Origin: JAZDMK01 sp043800975 | Lineage (GTDB): Bacteria; Bacteroidota; Bacteroidia; Bacteroidales; JAHJDW01 | Length of the DNA: 12,612 nucleotides | Assembly (NCBI GenBank): GCA_043800975.1 | Contig: JAZDMK010000192.1 | Location: forward strand, 1 to 12,612 | Direction: 5' to 3' | Part shown: positions 1 to 6,424 of the stretch, in pieces | Layout of the letters: the number at the start of each line of letters is the position of its first letter | Position numbering within the stretch: the first letter of the stretch is position 1 | Translations under genes and position numbers: made by a program | The notes under the pieces: model-generated | The model's database searches: none | Seen by the model: the letters and a program-made list of their open reading frames with translations, nothing else | Told to the model about the DNA's origin: nothing

Positions 1-31
1 AAAGGCGTATATAATTTATATTTAAAAAAAA
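1..31 (+). promoter_or_regulatory. possible promoter upstream of rpsJ (weak)
   Basis: The AT-rich stretch before rpsJ contains TATATTTA at 17-24, which differs at one base from the Bacteroidota -7 consensus TAnnTTTG, and also TATAAT at 10-15, which resembles a general -10 box. If 17-24 is the -7 element, transcription would start near position 31, inside the A-run, giving a leader of about a dozen bases. The matching -33 element would lie left of the window, so it cannot be examined. AT-rich DNA gives such matches readily. In related genomes this cluster is often preceded by rpsL, rpsG and fusA, and rpsJ may simply be transcribed from upstream. Confidence 0.2.
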
Positions 32-42
32 AAAAAAAAAAA
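24..42 (+). repeat. A19 homopolymer directly before the rpsJ start
   Basis: Nineteen consecutive A residues end one base before the GTG start codon of rpsJ. A-rich sequence before start codons is usual in Bacteroidota, which rarely use Shine-Dalgarno pairing, but a run this long is prone to polymerase slippage both in cells and in sequencing. Its true length is therefore uncertain. Because it sits close to the window edge, it may also mark a difficult assembly point. Confidence 0.9.
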
Positions 43-43
43 C

Positions 44-349
44 GTGAGTCATAAAATCCTAAAAAAAATAAAATCGTACGATCATAACCTGGTTGACAAA
101 TCAGCCGAGAAGATTGTGAAGACGGTAAAAACGACCGGAGCTGTTGTAAACGGACCTATTCCCCTTCCAACAGAAAAAAAGATCTACACAGTTAACCGTT
201 CGACTTTTGTTAACAAGAAAGCAAGAGAACAGTTTCAATTGTGTACTTACAAGCGCATGCTTGATATTTACAGTTCCACATCCAAGACAGTTGATGCCTT
301 GATGAAGCTGGAACTTCCAAGCGGCGTTGAAGTTGAAATCAAAGTGTAA
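44..349 (+). CDS. rpsJ: 30S ribosomal protein S10 (uS10)
   Basis: S10 is a small-subunit head protein; as NusE it also joins the transcription antitermination complex with NusB. The 101-residue product is full length for the family and carries the hallmark stretches KSYDHNLVDKSAEKIV near residues 10-25, GPIPLPT near 37-43, and the C-terminal KTVDALMKLELPSGVEVEIK. The start is GTG at 44: an in-frame TAA lies at 23-25 and no ATG lies between, so GTG is the only sensible start. Residues 5-9 (ILKKI) differ from the common IRIKL wording and are encoded by A-rich sequence including an A8 run. It leads the S10 group and is followed 21 nt later by rplC. No Shine-Dalgarno is present; the start is preceded by A19. 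Family assignment is certain; the exact N-terminus is slightly less so. Confidence 0.97.
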   Translation: MSHKILKKIKSYDHNLVDKSAEKIVKTVKTTGAVVNGPIPLPTEKKIYTVNRSTFVNKKAREQFQLCTYKRMLDIYSSTSKTVDALMKLELPSGVEVEIKV

Positions 350-370
350 TTTTTATAAAAGAACAGCACT

Positions 371-994
371 ATGTCTGGATTAATAGGAAAAAAAGTCGGA
401 ATGACAAGCATGTTCGATGCGAACGGGAAGAATATTCCCTGCACCGTAATCGAAGCCGGTCCCTGTACGGTTACACAGATCAGGACACTGGAAAAAGAAG
501 GATATGAATCCATCCAGCTTGCATTTGACGACAAGAAAGAAAAAAATACAACCAAGGCTATCAAGAACCATTTGGCCAAAGCCAACTGTACACCTAAAAA
601 GAAACTTGCGGAATTCACCCGTTTTGAAATCAGAAAAAACTTTGGTGATGTTTTGCATGTAGATATTTTTGAAGAAGGTGAATTCATTGACATTGTTGGC
701 ATATCCAAAGGTAAAGGTTTTCAGGGCGTTGTCGACCGTCACGGTTTTAGTGGCGTTGGTGGTGCGACTCATGGTCAGCACAACCGTCTGCGCGCACCCG
801 GTTCACTGGGCGCTTCATCATATCCTTCAAGGGTTATGAAAGGCATGCGTATGGCAGGCCGCACAGGTGGTGACCGCGTGAAAGCTATCAACCTTCAGGT
901 TTTGAAAATCATGGTTGATAAAAACATCATCGTAGTAAAGGGTTCCGTTCCCGGAGCCAAAGGATCATATTTATTGCTTGAAAGATGGAAATAG
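371..994 (+). CDS. rplC: 50S ribosomal protein L3 (uL3)
   Basis: L3 is an early-assembly large-subunit protein whose long central loop reaches toward the peptidyl transferase centre. The 207-residue product starts MSGLIGKKVGMTSMFD and contains the conserved loop HGFSGVGGATHGQ near 124-136, followed by RAPGSLGASSYPSRV near 141-155 and KGMRMAGRTGGDRV near 157-170. In E. coli the loop Gln150 is methylated by PrmB; in my by-eye alignment the matching residue here is Ser150, so that modification is not expected. Its last ten bases overlap the start of rplD, and the stop is TAG. The C-terminus ends LLLERWK, a few residues longer than would be needed without the overlap. No Shine-Dalgarno precedes the ATG. 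Confidence 0.98.
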   Translation: MSGLIGKKVGMTSMFDANGKNIPCTVIEAGPCTVTQIRTLEKEGYESIQLAFDDKKEKNTTKAIKNHLAKANCTPKKKLAEFTRFEIRKNFGDVLHVDIFEEGEFIDIVGISKGKGFQGVVDRHGFSGVGGATHGQHNRLRAPGSLGASSYPSRVMKGMRMAGRTGGDRVKAINLQVLKIMVDKNIIVVKGSVPGAKGSYLLLERWK

Positions 995-1620
995 AAGTAT
1001 ATAAAACCAGCGGAGAAAAGGCAAACCGCAAGGTTACGCTGAACGATGCAATTTTTTGCATTGAACCCAACGACCATTGCATTTACCTTGATGTAAAGCA
1101 GCACATGGCCAATAAGCGCCAGGGCACGCACAAAACTAAAGACCGTTCAGAACTTTCGGGTAGTACCCGCAAACTGAAACGTCAAAAAGGTACCGGCGGT
1201 GCACGTGCAGGTGATATCAACAGTCCGTTACTTCGTGGTGGCGGCCGTGTTTTCGGACCGGATCCCCGCGATTATAACTTTAAACTGAATAAAAAAGTGA
1301 AGGTGCTTGCACGCAAATCTGCTCTTGCATATAAGACAAAAGAAAATCGCATCACCATCCTTGAAGATTTCAATTTTGAAGCACCCAAAACACAGGAATT
1401 ATTAGGTGTTCTGAAAAACCTTGAAATGGTTGACAAGAAGACCCTGCTGGTGTTGGCTGATATTAACCGTAATGTGTATTTATCATCACGCAACCTCAGT
1501 CAGACACGCGTTGTTTCTGCATCTGATGTCAACACGTATGATATCCTGAATGCACACAGCCTGCTGATCGCAGAAAGCTCAATCGCTAAGATTGAAGAAA
1601 TACTTGGAAAAAAAGAATAG
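985..1620 (+). CDS. rplD: 50S ribosomal protein L4 (uL4)
   Basis: L4 is a large-subunit protein whose extended loop forms, with L22, the narrow part of the nascent-peptide exit tunnel. In E. coli it also represses its own operon at both transcription and translation. The 211-residue product shows the family loop at about residues 45-92, with RQGTHKTKDRSE, the RKLKRQKGTGGARAG segment near 62-76, and RGGGRVFGP near 84-92. The globular part follows, with KLNKKVKVLARKSAL near 100-114. The ATG at 985 lies inside rplC, so the two genes overlap by 10 nt and may be translationally coupled. A U-loop hairpin lies early in the coding sequence (1044-1063). An E. coli-type leader for L4 repression is not visible, and there is little space for one. 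Confidence 0.98.
   Translation: MEIEVYKTSGEKANRKVTLNDAIFCIEPNDHCIYLDVKQHMANKRQGTHKTKDRSELSGSTRKLKRQKGTGGARAGDINSPLLRGGGRVFGPDPRDYNFKLNKKVKVLARKSALAYKTKENRITILEDFNFEAPKTQELLGVLKNLEMVDKKTLLVLADINRNVYLSSRNLSQTRVVSASDVNTYDILNAHSLLIAESSIAKIEEILGKKE
1044..1063 (+). other. inverted repeat early in rplD (8-bp stem, TTTT loop)
   Basis: CGATGCAA at 1044-1051 and TTGCATTG at 1056-1063 are complementary, with one G-U wobble, around a TTTT loop, and fall in codons 20-27 of rplD. A second TTGCAT at 1077-1082 could compete for the same left arm. Stems of this size are expected by chance several times in 12.6 kb, so function is unproven. Confidence 0.35.
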
Positions 1621-1647
1621 TCAATAAGAACCTAAAGATAATTTAAC

Positions 1648-1938
1648 ATGAGCGTATTGTTAAAACCGGTGATTACGGAAAAAATGACGGGAATGGCTGA
1701 AAAGTTTAACCGTTATGGATTTTTGGTTGACGTTACTGCCAACAAAATCCAGATCCGTTCTGCGGTAGAAAAAATGTACGGTGTAACGGTTGAAGAAGTT
1801 AACACGATGCGTTATGCCGGCAAAATTAAATCCCGCAACACAAAAAAAGGATACATAACCGGACGTACGAATGCTTTTAAAAAAGCAATCGTTACCCTGG
1901 CTAAAGGAGAAACCATTGATTTTTACAGTAATATTTAA
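1648..1938 (+). CDS. rplW: 50S ribosomal protein L23 (uL23)
   Basis: L23 sits at the mouth of the polypeptide exit tunnel and is the docking site for trigger factor and the signal recognition particle. The 96-residue product has the family's usual length and opens with LLKPVITEKMT near residues 4-14. It continues with YGFLVDVTANKIQIRSAVEKMYGV near 23-46 and the basic loop KIKSRNTKKGYITGRTNAFKKAIVTL near 59-84. It lies 27 nt after rplD and 6 nt before rplB. The start codon is preceded by AATTTAAC with no Shine-Dalgarno. Confidence 0.97.
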   Translation: MSVLLKPVITEKMTGMAEKFNRYGFLVDVTANKIQIRSAVEKMYGVTVEEVNTMRYAGKIKSRNTKKGYITGRTNAFKKAIVTLAKGETIDFYSNI

Positions 1939-1944
1939 TTCACA

Positions 1945-2769
1945 ATGGCATTAAAGAAATTAAAACCAACAACACCGGGTCAGCGATTTAAAATTGCTCC
2001 CCAGTTTGATGATATTACGGAAACAACTCCTGAGAAGAGTCTGCTTGCACCTTTTCGCAGTAAAGGCGGCCGTAACAATACAGGTAAAATGACGATGCGC
2101 TACAGAGGTGGCGGTCATAAGAAAAAATTACGTCTGATTGATTTTAAACGTGAGAAGGAAGGTATCGAAGCAGTTGTTAAGACAATTGAATATGATCCAA
2201 CCCGTACAGCACGTATCGCCCTTCTGGTGTATGCTGATGGTGAAAAACGTTATATCGTTGCTCCCAGCGGTTTAAAAGTAGGTCAGACAATCAATACTGG
2301 AAAAGGTGTTGCTCCTGAAATTGGAAACTCTTTATATCTTGAAGAAATTCCTTTCGGAACACTGATTCATTGTATCGAACTACGTCCGGGTCAGGGAGCT
2401 TCTATGGCAAGAAGTGCTGGTTCACATGCACAGCTTACTTCACGTGAAGGAAAATATTCACTGATCAAGCTTCCTTCCGGTGAAATTCGCAAGATTTTAA
2501 ATACATGCAAAGCCACAATCGGTATTGTTTCCAATCAGGATCATTCTTTGGAAAGATCTGGTAAAGCAGGCCGTGAACGTTGGAAAGGTCGCAGACCCCG
2601 CAACCGTGGTGTCAGTATGAACCCAGTTGATCATCCAATGGGCGGTGGTGAAGGCAGACAGTCTGGCGGACACCCACGTAACCGCAAAGGATTACCAGCA
2701 AAAGGTTATAAAACTCGTGCTAAGAAGAATCCTAGCAGTAAGTATATTGTTGAACGCAGGAAAAAATAA
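1945..2769 (+). CDS. rplB: 50S ribosomal protein L2 (uL2)
   Basis: L2 is among the most conserved large-subunit proteins; it helps subunits join and supports peptidyl transfer. The 274-residue product is full length. It starts ALKKLKPTTPGQRF and includes GGRNNTGKMTMRYRGGGHKK near 41-60, RPGQGASMARSAGS near 147-160, and the C-terminal NPVDHPMGGGEGR near 226-238. His230 in that last motif corresponds to the functionally important His229 of E. coli. The Met in HPMGGGEGR, where proteobacteria have His, and the following SGGHPRNRKG are wording I associate with Bacteroidota. It is separated from rplW by 6 nt and has a simple A-rich start context. Confidence 0.99.
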   Translation: MALKKLKPTTPGQRFKIAPQFDDITETTPEKSLLAPFRSKGGRNNTGKMTMRYRGGGHKKKLRLIDFKREKEGIEAVVKTIEYDPTRTARIALLVYADGEKRYIVAPSGLKVGQTINTGKGVAPEIGNSLYLEEIPFGTLIHCIELRPGQGASMARSAGSHAQLTSREGKYSLIKLPSGEIRKILNTCKATIGIVSNQDHSLERSGKAGRERWKGRRPRNRGVSMNPVDHPMGGGEGRQSGGHPRNRKGLPAKGYKTRAKKNPSSKYIVERRKK

Positions 2770-2785
2770 TTAAAAACACTGAAAC

Positions 2786-3064
2786 ATGAGCCGTTCGCTT
2801 AAAAAAGGACCTTACATCGACATTAAACTTGACAAGAAAGTCGAAGTAATGAACGAAGGTAAAAAGAAGACCACAATAAAAACATGGTCACGCCGTTCAA
2901 CGATTTCCCCCGACTTCGTCGGACATACATTTGCAGTTCATAACGGAAACAAATTCATTCCTGTTTATGTTACTGAAAACATGGTAGGCCACAAGTTGGG
3001 TGAATTTGCACCCACACGTATATTCCGCGGCCACTCTGGTAACAAGGATAAAGCGAAAAAGTAA
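2786..3064 (+). CDS. rpsS: 30S ribosomal protein S19 (uS19)
   Basis: S19 is a small-subunit head protein that pairs with S13 and contacts the large subunit and the A-site tRNA region. The 92-residue product begins MSRSLKKGPYID and has KTWSRRSTISPDFVGHTFAVHNG near 33-55, VYVTENMVGHKLGEFAPTR near 61-79, and the closing FRGHSGNKDKAKK. Length and motifs match the family with no gap or insertion. It lies 16 nt after rplB and 24 nt before rplV. No Shine-Dalgarno is present; the context before the ATG is CTGAAAC. Confidence 0.98.
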   Translation: MSRSLKKGPYIDIKLDKKVEVMNEGKKKTTIKTWSRRSTISPDFVGHTFAVHNGNKFIPVYVTENMVGHKLGEFAPTRIFRGHSGNKDKAKK

Positions 3065-3088
3065 TAATCACATTGACTCTATAATAAA

Positions 3089-3502
3089 ATGGGATCCAGA
3101 AAAAGACTCAAAGCCGAAGAGCGCAAAGAAGACCTGAAAGGCACTTTCTTTGCCAAGCTGAATAACTGCCCCACCTCACCCCGAAAGATGAGGCTGGTCG
3201 TTGAATTGATCCGCGGCAAAAAAGTGGACAAAGCGCTTCATATTCTCAAAGCCTGCCCTAAAGACGCATCCAATGATCTTCACAAACTGCTCCTCTCGGC
3301 AATTGCCAACTGGCAGCATAAAAACGAAGGTGTGCGTATGGAAGACAGCAAACTCTATATTAAGGAAGTTATGGTTGACAGCGGCCGTATGATGAAACGC
3401 CTCCGCCCTGCCCCACAAGGCCGTGCGTATCGCGTTCGCAAACGTTCAAATCATGTTACTCTCCTTCTGGAAAGTGCTAATATTAATGAAACACAAGAAT
3501 AA
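3089..3502 (+). CDS. rplV: 50S ribosomal protein L22 (uL22)
   Basis: L22 spans the length of the exit tunnel; its long beta-hairpin lines the constriction with L4 and is the site of macrolide-resistance mutations in other bacteria. The 137-residue product has a short basic N-terminal extension (MGSRKRLKAEERK) as in other Bacteroidota. The core helices follow, with PTSPRKMRLVVELIRGKKV near 28-46 and LLSAIANWQHKN near 68-79. The hairpin tip is at about 102-120 (MKRLRPAPQGRAYRVRKRS), and NHVTLLL follows. The C-terminal tail ESANINETQE is not conserved. No deletion in the hairpin is visible, so a wild-type tunnel is expected. It is followed 7 nt later by rpsC. Confidence 0.97.
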   Translation: MGSRKRLKAEERKEDLKGTFFAKLNNCPTSPRKMRLVVELIRGKKVDKALHILKACPKDASNDLHKLLLSAIANWQHKNEGVRMEDSKLYIKEVMVDSGRMMKRLRPAPQGRAYRVRKRSNHVTLLLESANINETQE

Positions 3503-3509
3503 GCAATAA

Positions 3510-4220
3510 ATGGGACAAAAAGCAAATCCTATCGGAAATAGGCTGGGAATCATCCGCGGATGGGACTCTAACTGGTTTGGCGGAAAAACTTTCGCAAGCA
3601 AATTGGTAGAAGATGAAAAAATCAGAAAATATCTGAACGCTCGTCTTGCAAAAGCCGGTGTATCAAGAATTATTATTGAACGTACACTGAAGCTTATCAC
3701 AGTTACTATCAACACAGCTCGTCCGGGTATCATCATTGGTAAAGGCGGACAGGAAGTTGACAAACTGAAAGAAGAGTTGAAGAAACTTACAACCAAAGAA
3801 GTTCAAATCAATATTTTCGAAATCAAGAGACCTGAGCTGGATGCTGTGATTGTTGGCAATACTATTGCCCGTCAGATTGAAGGCCGTATCTCCTATCGTC
3901 GTGCCATCAAAACATCGATTGCTTCTGCAATGCGTATGGGCGCTGAAGGAATTAAGGTCACTGTATCCGGTCGTATTGGAGGTGTTGAAATTGCCCGTAC
4001 CGAGCGCTACAAAGAAGGCCGTACTCCGCTTCATACCCTTCGTGCTGATATTGATTATGCACTGGCTGAAGCACACACAACTTTTGGCCGTATCGGCGTA
4101 AAAGTCTGGATTTGTAAAGGTGAAGTTTTTGGAAAACGTGATCTTTCGCCACTGGTTGGCTTAGGCACATCCAAACCAGCACCCAAAGCACCCAAAGGAA
4201 GAAAAGGTAATCGTAAATAA
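3510..4220 (+). CDS. rpsC: 30S ribosomal protein S3 (uS3)
   Basis: S3 lies at the mRNA entry tunnel and, with S4 and S5, contributes to the ribosome's mRNA helicase activity. The 236-residue product starts MGQKANPIGNRLGI. It carries a type II KH domain with the GXXG-type loop IIGKGG at about 75-80, then the C-terminal domain with RISYRRAIKTSIASAMRMGAEG-like wording and GRIGGVEIARTE near 154-165. A basic proline/lysine tail (PAPKAPKGRKGNRK) ends the protein. In Bacteroidota such lysine-rich tails on S3 are ordinary. It follows rplV by 7 nt and precedes rplP by 15 nt. No Shine-Dalgarno is present; the context is GCAATAA. Confidence 0.98.
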   Translation: MGQKANPIGNRLGIIRGWDSNWFGGKTFASKLVEDEKIRKYLNARLAKAGVSRIIIERTLKLITVTINTARPGIIIGKGGQEVDKLKEELKKLTTKEVQINIFEIKRPELDAVIVGNTIARQIEGRISYRRAIKTSIASAMRMGAEGIKVTVSGRIGGVEIARTERYKEGRTPLHTLRADIDYALAEAHTTFGRIGVKVWICKGEVFGKRDLSPLVGLGTSKPAPKAPKGRKGNRK

Positions 4221-4235
4221 TAATACTCCTGATCC

Positions 4236-4670
4236 ATGTTACAACCTAAAAAAACAAAATACAGGAAGATGCAGACTGGCGTTATCAAAGGTAACGCAAA
4301 GCGCGGCAGTGAGCTCGCTTTTGGTTCTTTCGGTCTCAAAACCCTGGACCAGCATTTTATCACAGGCCGTCAGATTGAAGCTGCCCGTCAGGCCATCACG
4401 CGTCACATGAAACGTGAAGGACAATTGTGGATTCGTATATTCCCCGACAAACCTATTACCAAGAAACCCGCTGAAGTACGTATGGGTAAAGGTAAAGGTG
4501 GACTGGAATATTATGTTGCACGTGTAAGTCCAGGCCGCATTATGTTTGAAGTAGAAGGAGTTCCTTCTGTTATTGCACGCGAAGCATTGCGCCTCGGTGC
4601 TCAAAAACTACCGGTACATACCAAACTGATTGTCCGGAGAGATTATGTTGAAGAAGCCGTAATTAAGTAA
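4236..4670 (+). CDS. rplP: 50S ribosomal protein L16 (uL16)
   Basis: L16 helps form the A-site tRNA-binding face of the large subunit and assembles late. The 144-residue product begins MLQPKKTKYRKMQTG. It contains FGSFGLKTLDQHFITGRQIEAARQAITRH-type wording across about 29-57, WIRIFPDKPITKKPAEVRMGKGKG near 65-88, and PGRIMFEV near 99-106. Arg82 in VRMGKGKG corresponds to the E. coli Arg81 that a 2-oxoglutarate oxygenase can hydroxylate; whether this organism has that enzyme is unknown. It lies 15 nt after rpsC and only 3 nt before rpmC, so translational coupling is plausible. Confidence 0.98.
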   Translation: MLQPKKTKYRKMQTGVIKGNAKRGSELAFGSFGLKTLDQHFITGRQIEAARQAITRHMKREGQLWIRIFPDKPITKKPAEVRMGKGKGGLEYYVARVSPGRIMFEVEGVPSVIAREALRLGAQKLPVHTKLIVRRDYVEEAVIK

Positions 4671-4673
4671 ATT

Positions 4674-4889
4674 ATGAAGAATCCAGTAATTCGTGAACTT
4701 TCCAAACCCGAACTTCTTGAAAGAATCGAGGAAGAGGAAAAACAGCTACTCAAGCTGAAGATGAATCATGCCGTTTCGCCGCTTGAAAATCCGACGAAAA
4801 TTAAGGCAGCCCGCAAGCTAGTTGCGCGATTGAAAACCAATCTGAAACAGCGGGAAATTGAACAAGTAGAAAATCAAACGAAGCAATAA
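4674..4889 (+). CDS. rpmC: 50S ribosomal protein L29 (uL29)
   Basis: L29 is a small, mostly helical protein next to L23 at the tunnel exit. The 71-residue product has the expected two long helices: ELSKPELLERIEEEEKQLLKLKMNHAV near 8-34, and NPTKIKAARKLVARLKTNLKQRE near 39-61 with the family's I-x-x-x-R-(K/R)-x-x-A-R signature. The tail IEQVENQTKQ is variable. It sits 3 nt after rplP and 15 nt before rpsQ, the position it holds in nearly all bacterial S10 clusters. The protein is weakly conserved overall, so the position supports the call as much as the sequence does. Confidence 0.95.
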   Translation: MKNPVIRELSKPELLERIEEEEKQLLKLKMNHAVSPLENPTKIKAARKLVARLKTNLKQREIEQVENQTKQ

Positions 4890-4904
4890 GTAACAGCTCA
4901 ACTC

Positions 4905-5165
4905 ATGACTGAAGAAAGAAATTTACGGAAACAGATAACCGGGATCGTTACTAGCAATAAAATGGAAAAATCCATTGTAGTTGCAGTCGTGCGCAAGGTG
5001 AAACACCCCAAGTACAAAAAGTTTGTGAAGAAAACTTCCAAGTTTTATGCACATGACGAAAAGAACGAAAGTGGCATCGGCGACAAAGTGATGCTCATGG
5101 AAACCCGCCCGCTCAGCAAAAACAAATGCTGGAGGTTAGTTGAAATAATTGAAAAGGCAAAATAA
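4905..5165 (+). CDS. rpsQ: 30S ribosomal protein S17 (uS17)
   Basis: S17 is a primary 16S rRNA-binding protein of the small-subunit body with an OB fold. The 86-residue product contains the diagnostic GIVTSNKMEKSIVVAV near residues 13-28, HPKYKKFVKKTSKFYAHDE near 34-52, and IGDKVMLMETRPLSKNKCWRLVEI near 58-81. This is full length. It lies 15 nt after rpmC and 2 nt before rplN. The start context CAACTC has neither a Shine-Dalgarno nor an A at -3. Confidence 0.97.
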   Translation: MTEERNLRKQITGIVTSNKMEKSIVVAVVRKVKHPKYKKFVKKTSKFYAHDEKNESGIGDKVMLMETRPLSKNKCWRLVEIIEKAK

Positions 5166-5167
5166 CT

Positions 5168-5536
5168 ATGATACAGCAGGAATCAAGACTATTAGTAGCT
5201 GACAACAGCGGTGCCCGCGAAGTACTTTGCATAAAAGTGCTGGGTGGTACACGCAAGCGTTATGCCCGTATCGGTGACAAAATTGTTGTTGCCGTGAAAG
5301 ATGCCATCCCTTCTGGGAATATAAAAAGAGGCACTGTAACCAAAGCTGTGGTGGTTCGCACCAAAAAAGAAATTCGCAGACCTGATGGTTCGTATATCCG
5401 CTTTGATGATAATGCGGTTGTTTTACTGACAGCAACTGACGAGCTTCGCGGAACACGCATATTTGGACCGGTTGCACGCGAACTCCGCGATAAACAATAT
5501 ATGAAAATCGTTTCACTGGCACCTGAAGTGCTATAA
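5168..5536 (+). CDS. rplN: 50S ribosomal protein L14 (uL14)
   Basis: L14 is at the subunit interface of the large subunit and is the docking point for the silencing factor RsfS. The 122-residue product is exactly the usual length. It shows MIQQESRLLVADNSGAREV at the N-terminus, GDKIVVAVKDAIPSG near 37-51, KRGTVTKAVVVRTKK near 54-68, RPDGSYIRFDDNA near 71-83 and GTRIFGPVARELR near 95-107. It opens the spc group, but only 2 nt separate it from rpsQ, so the S10 and spc groups are one transcriptional block here. Confidence 0.98.
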   Translation: MIQQESRLLVADNSGAREVLCIKVLGGTRKRYARIGDKIVVAVKDAIPSGNIKRGTVTKAVVVRTKKEIRRPDGSYIRFDDNAVVLLTATDELRGTRIFGPVARELRDKQYMKIVSLAPEVL

Positions 5537-5547
5537 GATCGTTTGTT

Positions 5548-5868
5548 ATGGGAATCAAACTCAAAATCAAAAAAGGCGACACTGTAAAAGTTATTTCCGG
5601 TGACAGTAAAGGTCAGCAGGGAAAAGTACTGGACGTAGTCGTTGAAAAAAACAAGGCATTTGTGGAAGGAATCAACCTGATTTCTAAACACACAAAGCCC
5701 AATTCCAAAAATCAGAAAGGTGGCATTGTTAAGCAGGAAGCTGCAGTACATTTGTCGAATCTGATGCTGGTTGATAAATCCGGAAAACCTACACGCGTTG
5801 GCCGTACATTCACTGAAGACAATAAACTTGTCCGTTACTCTAAAAAAACCGGGGAGGTAATCAAATGA
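5548..5868 (+). CDS. rplX: 50S ribosomal protein L24 (uL24)
   Basis: L24 initiates large-subunit assembly at the 5' part of 23S rRNA and borders the exit tunnel. The 106-residue product carries a KOW motif at about 8-34 (KKGDTVKVISGDSKGQQGKV). After it come NLISKHTKP near 43-51, GGIVKQEAAVHLSNLML near 58-74 and the family-typical end KKTGEVIK. Its final codons contain GGGGAGGT, the best Shine-Dalgarno match in the window, which serves the next gene. The TGA stop overlaps the rplE ATG by 4 nt (ATGA). Confidence 0.97.
   Translation: MGIKLKIKKGDTVKVISGDSKGQQGKVLDVVVEKNKAFVEGINLISKHTKPNSKNQKGGIVKQEAAVHLSNLMLVDKSGKPTRVGRTFTEDNKLVRYSKKTGEVIK
5851..5858 (+). promoter_or_regulatory. Shine-Dalgarno sequence for rplE
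   Basis: GGGGAGGT, inside the last codons of rplX, contains the full GGAGG core (5853-5857), seven bases before the rplE ATG. It is the only full core I found before any of the 27 starts. It also encodes Gly-Glu-Val of a common L24 ending, so the match may be partly a by-product of protein sequence. Confidence 0.6.
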
Positions 5869-6416
5869 GCGAATATATTCCAAGATTAAGAAAAAAATAT
5901 TCGGACGAAATCGTGCCTGCACTGATGAAAGAATTTTCGTATCCCAATACGATGCGCGTTCCGAAACTCACAAAAATATGTGTCAATCAGGGCGTTGGTG
6001 GTGCTACTGCCGATAAGAAACTGATTGATGTTGCTATCTCTGAAATGACACAGATCACGGGTCAGAAACCCGTTTCTACCAAGTCGCGTATAGATATTTC
6101 AAACTTCAAACTCCGTAAGGGAATGCCTATTGGTGTTCGTGTTACTTTACGCGGAGATAAGATGTACGAATTCCTTGATCGCCTTGTAGCTGTTGCCCTT
6201 CCACGCGTTCGCGATTTCAAAGGTGTGAACGACAAAGGTTTTGACGGACGTGGTAATTATACACTTGGTATTCCGGAACAAATTATTTTTCCGGAAATCA
6301 ACATCGACAAAATCACAAAACTGATGGGTATGGACGTAACATTTGTTACAACTGCACCCAACGACAGGGAAGCATTTGCCCTGCTTAAAGAATTTGGACT
6401 TCCATTTAAAAAATAA
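5865..6416 (+). CDS. rplE: 50S ribosomal protein L5 (uL5)
   Basis: L5 binds 5S rRNA with L18 and contacts the P-site tRNA and S13 from the central protuberance. The 183-residue product has MRVPKLTKICVNQGVGGATADK near 30-51, the GQKPVSTKSRIDISNFKLRKGMPIGVRVTLRG region near 66-97, VALPRVRDFKGV near 110-121 and FDGRGNYTLGIPEQIIFPEI near 126-145. Its ATG overlaps the rplX stop as ATGA, and a strong Shine-Dalgarno sits seven bases upstream. Translational re-initiation after rplX is therefore likely. In E. coli the S8 repressor site lies at the start of this gene; I do not see an equivalent structure by eye. Confidence 0.98.
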   Translation: MSEYIPRLRKKYSDEIVPALMKEFSYPNTMRVPKLTKICVNQGVGGATADKKLIDVAISEMTQITGQKPVSTKSRIDISNFKLRKGMPIGVRVTLRGDKMYEFLDRLVAVALPRVRDFKGVNDKGFDGRGNYTLGIPEQIIFPEINIDKITKLMGMDVTFVTTAPNDREAFALLKEFGLPFKK

Positions 6417-6424
6417 GAATACCT

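Noticed and set aside
1..43. Tail of an upstream fusA gene
   Set aside because: No frame in these bases reads as the C-terminus of elongation factor G, and the stretch is too short and AT-rich to support a call.
268..708. Minus-strand open frame opposite rpsJ and rplC
   Set aside because: Shadow of two certain genes; no recognisable domain and no start signals.
985..994. Frameshift between rplC and rplD
   Set aside because: Both proteins are full length with family-typical ends, so an overlap explains the layout without an error.
3663..4076. Minus-strand and +1 open frames over rpsC
   Set aside because: They overlap the S3 coding sequence throughout; the S3 product is complete and unambiguous.
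5260..5922. 220-codon minus-strand open frame opposite rplN, rplX and rplE
   Set aside because: It lies wholly opposite well-identified ribosomal genes, its translation resembles no family I know, and strongly biased codon use on the coding strand readily opens such antisense frames.
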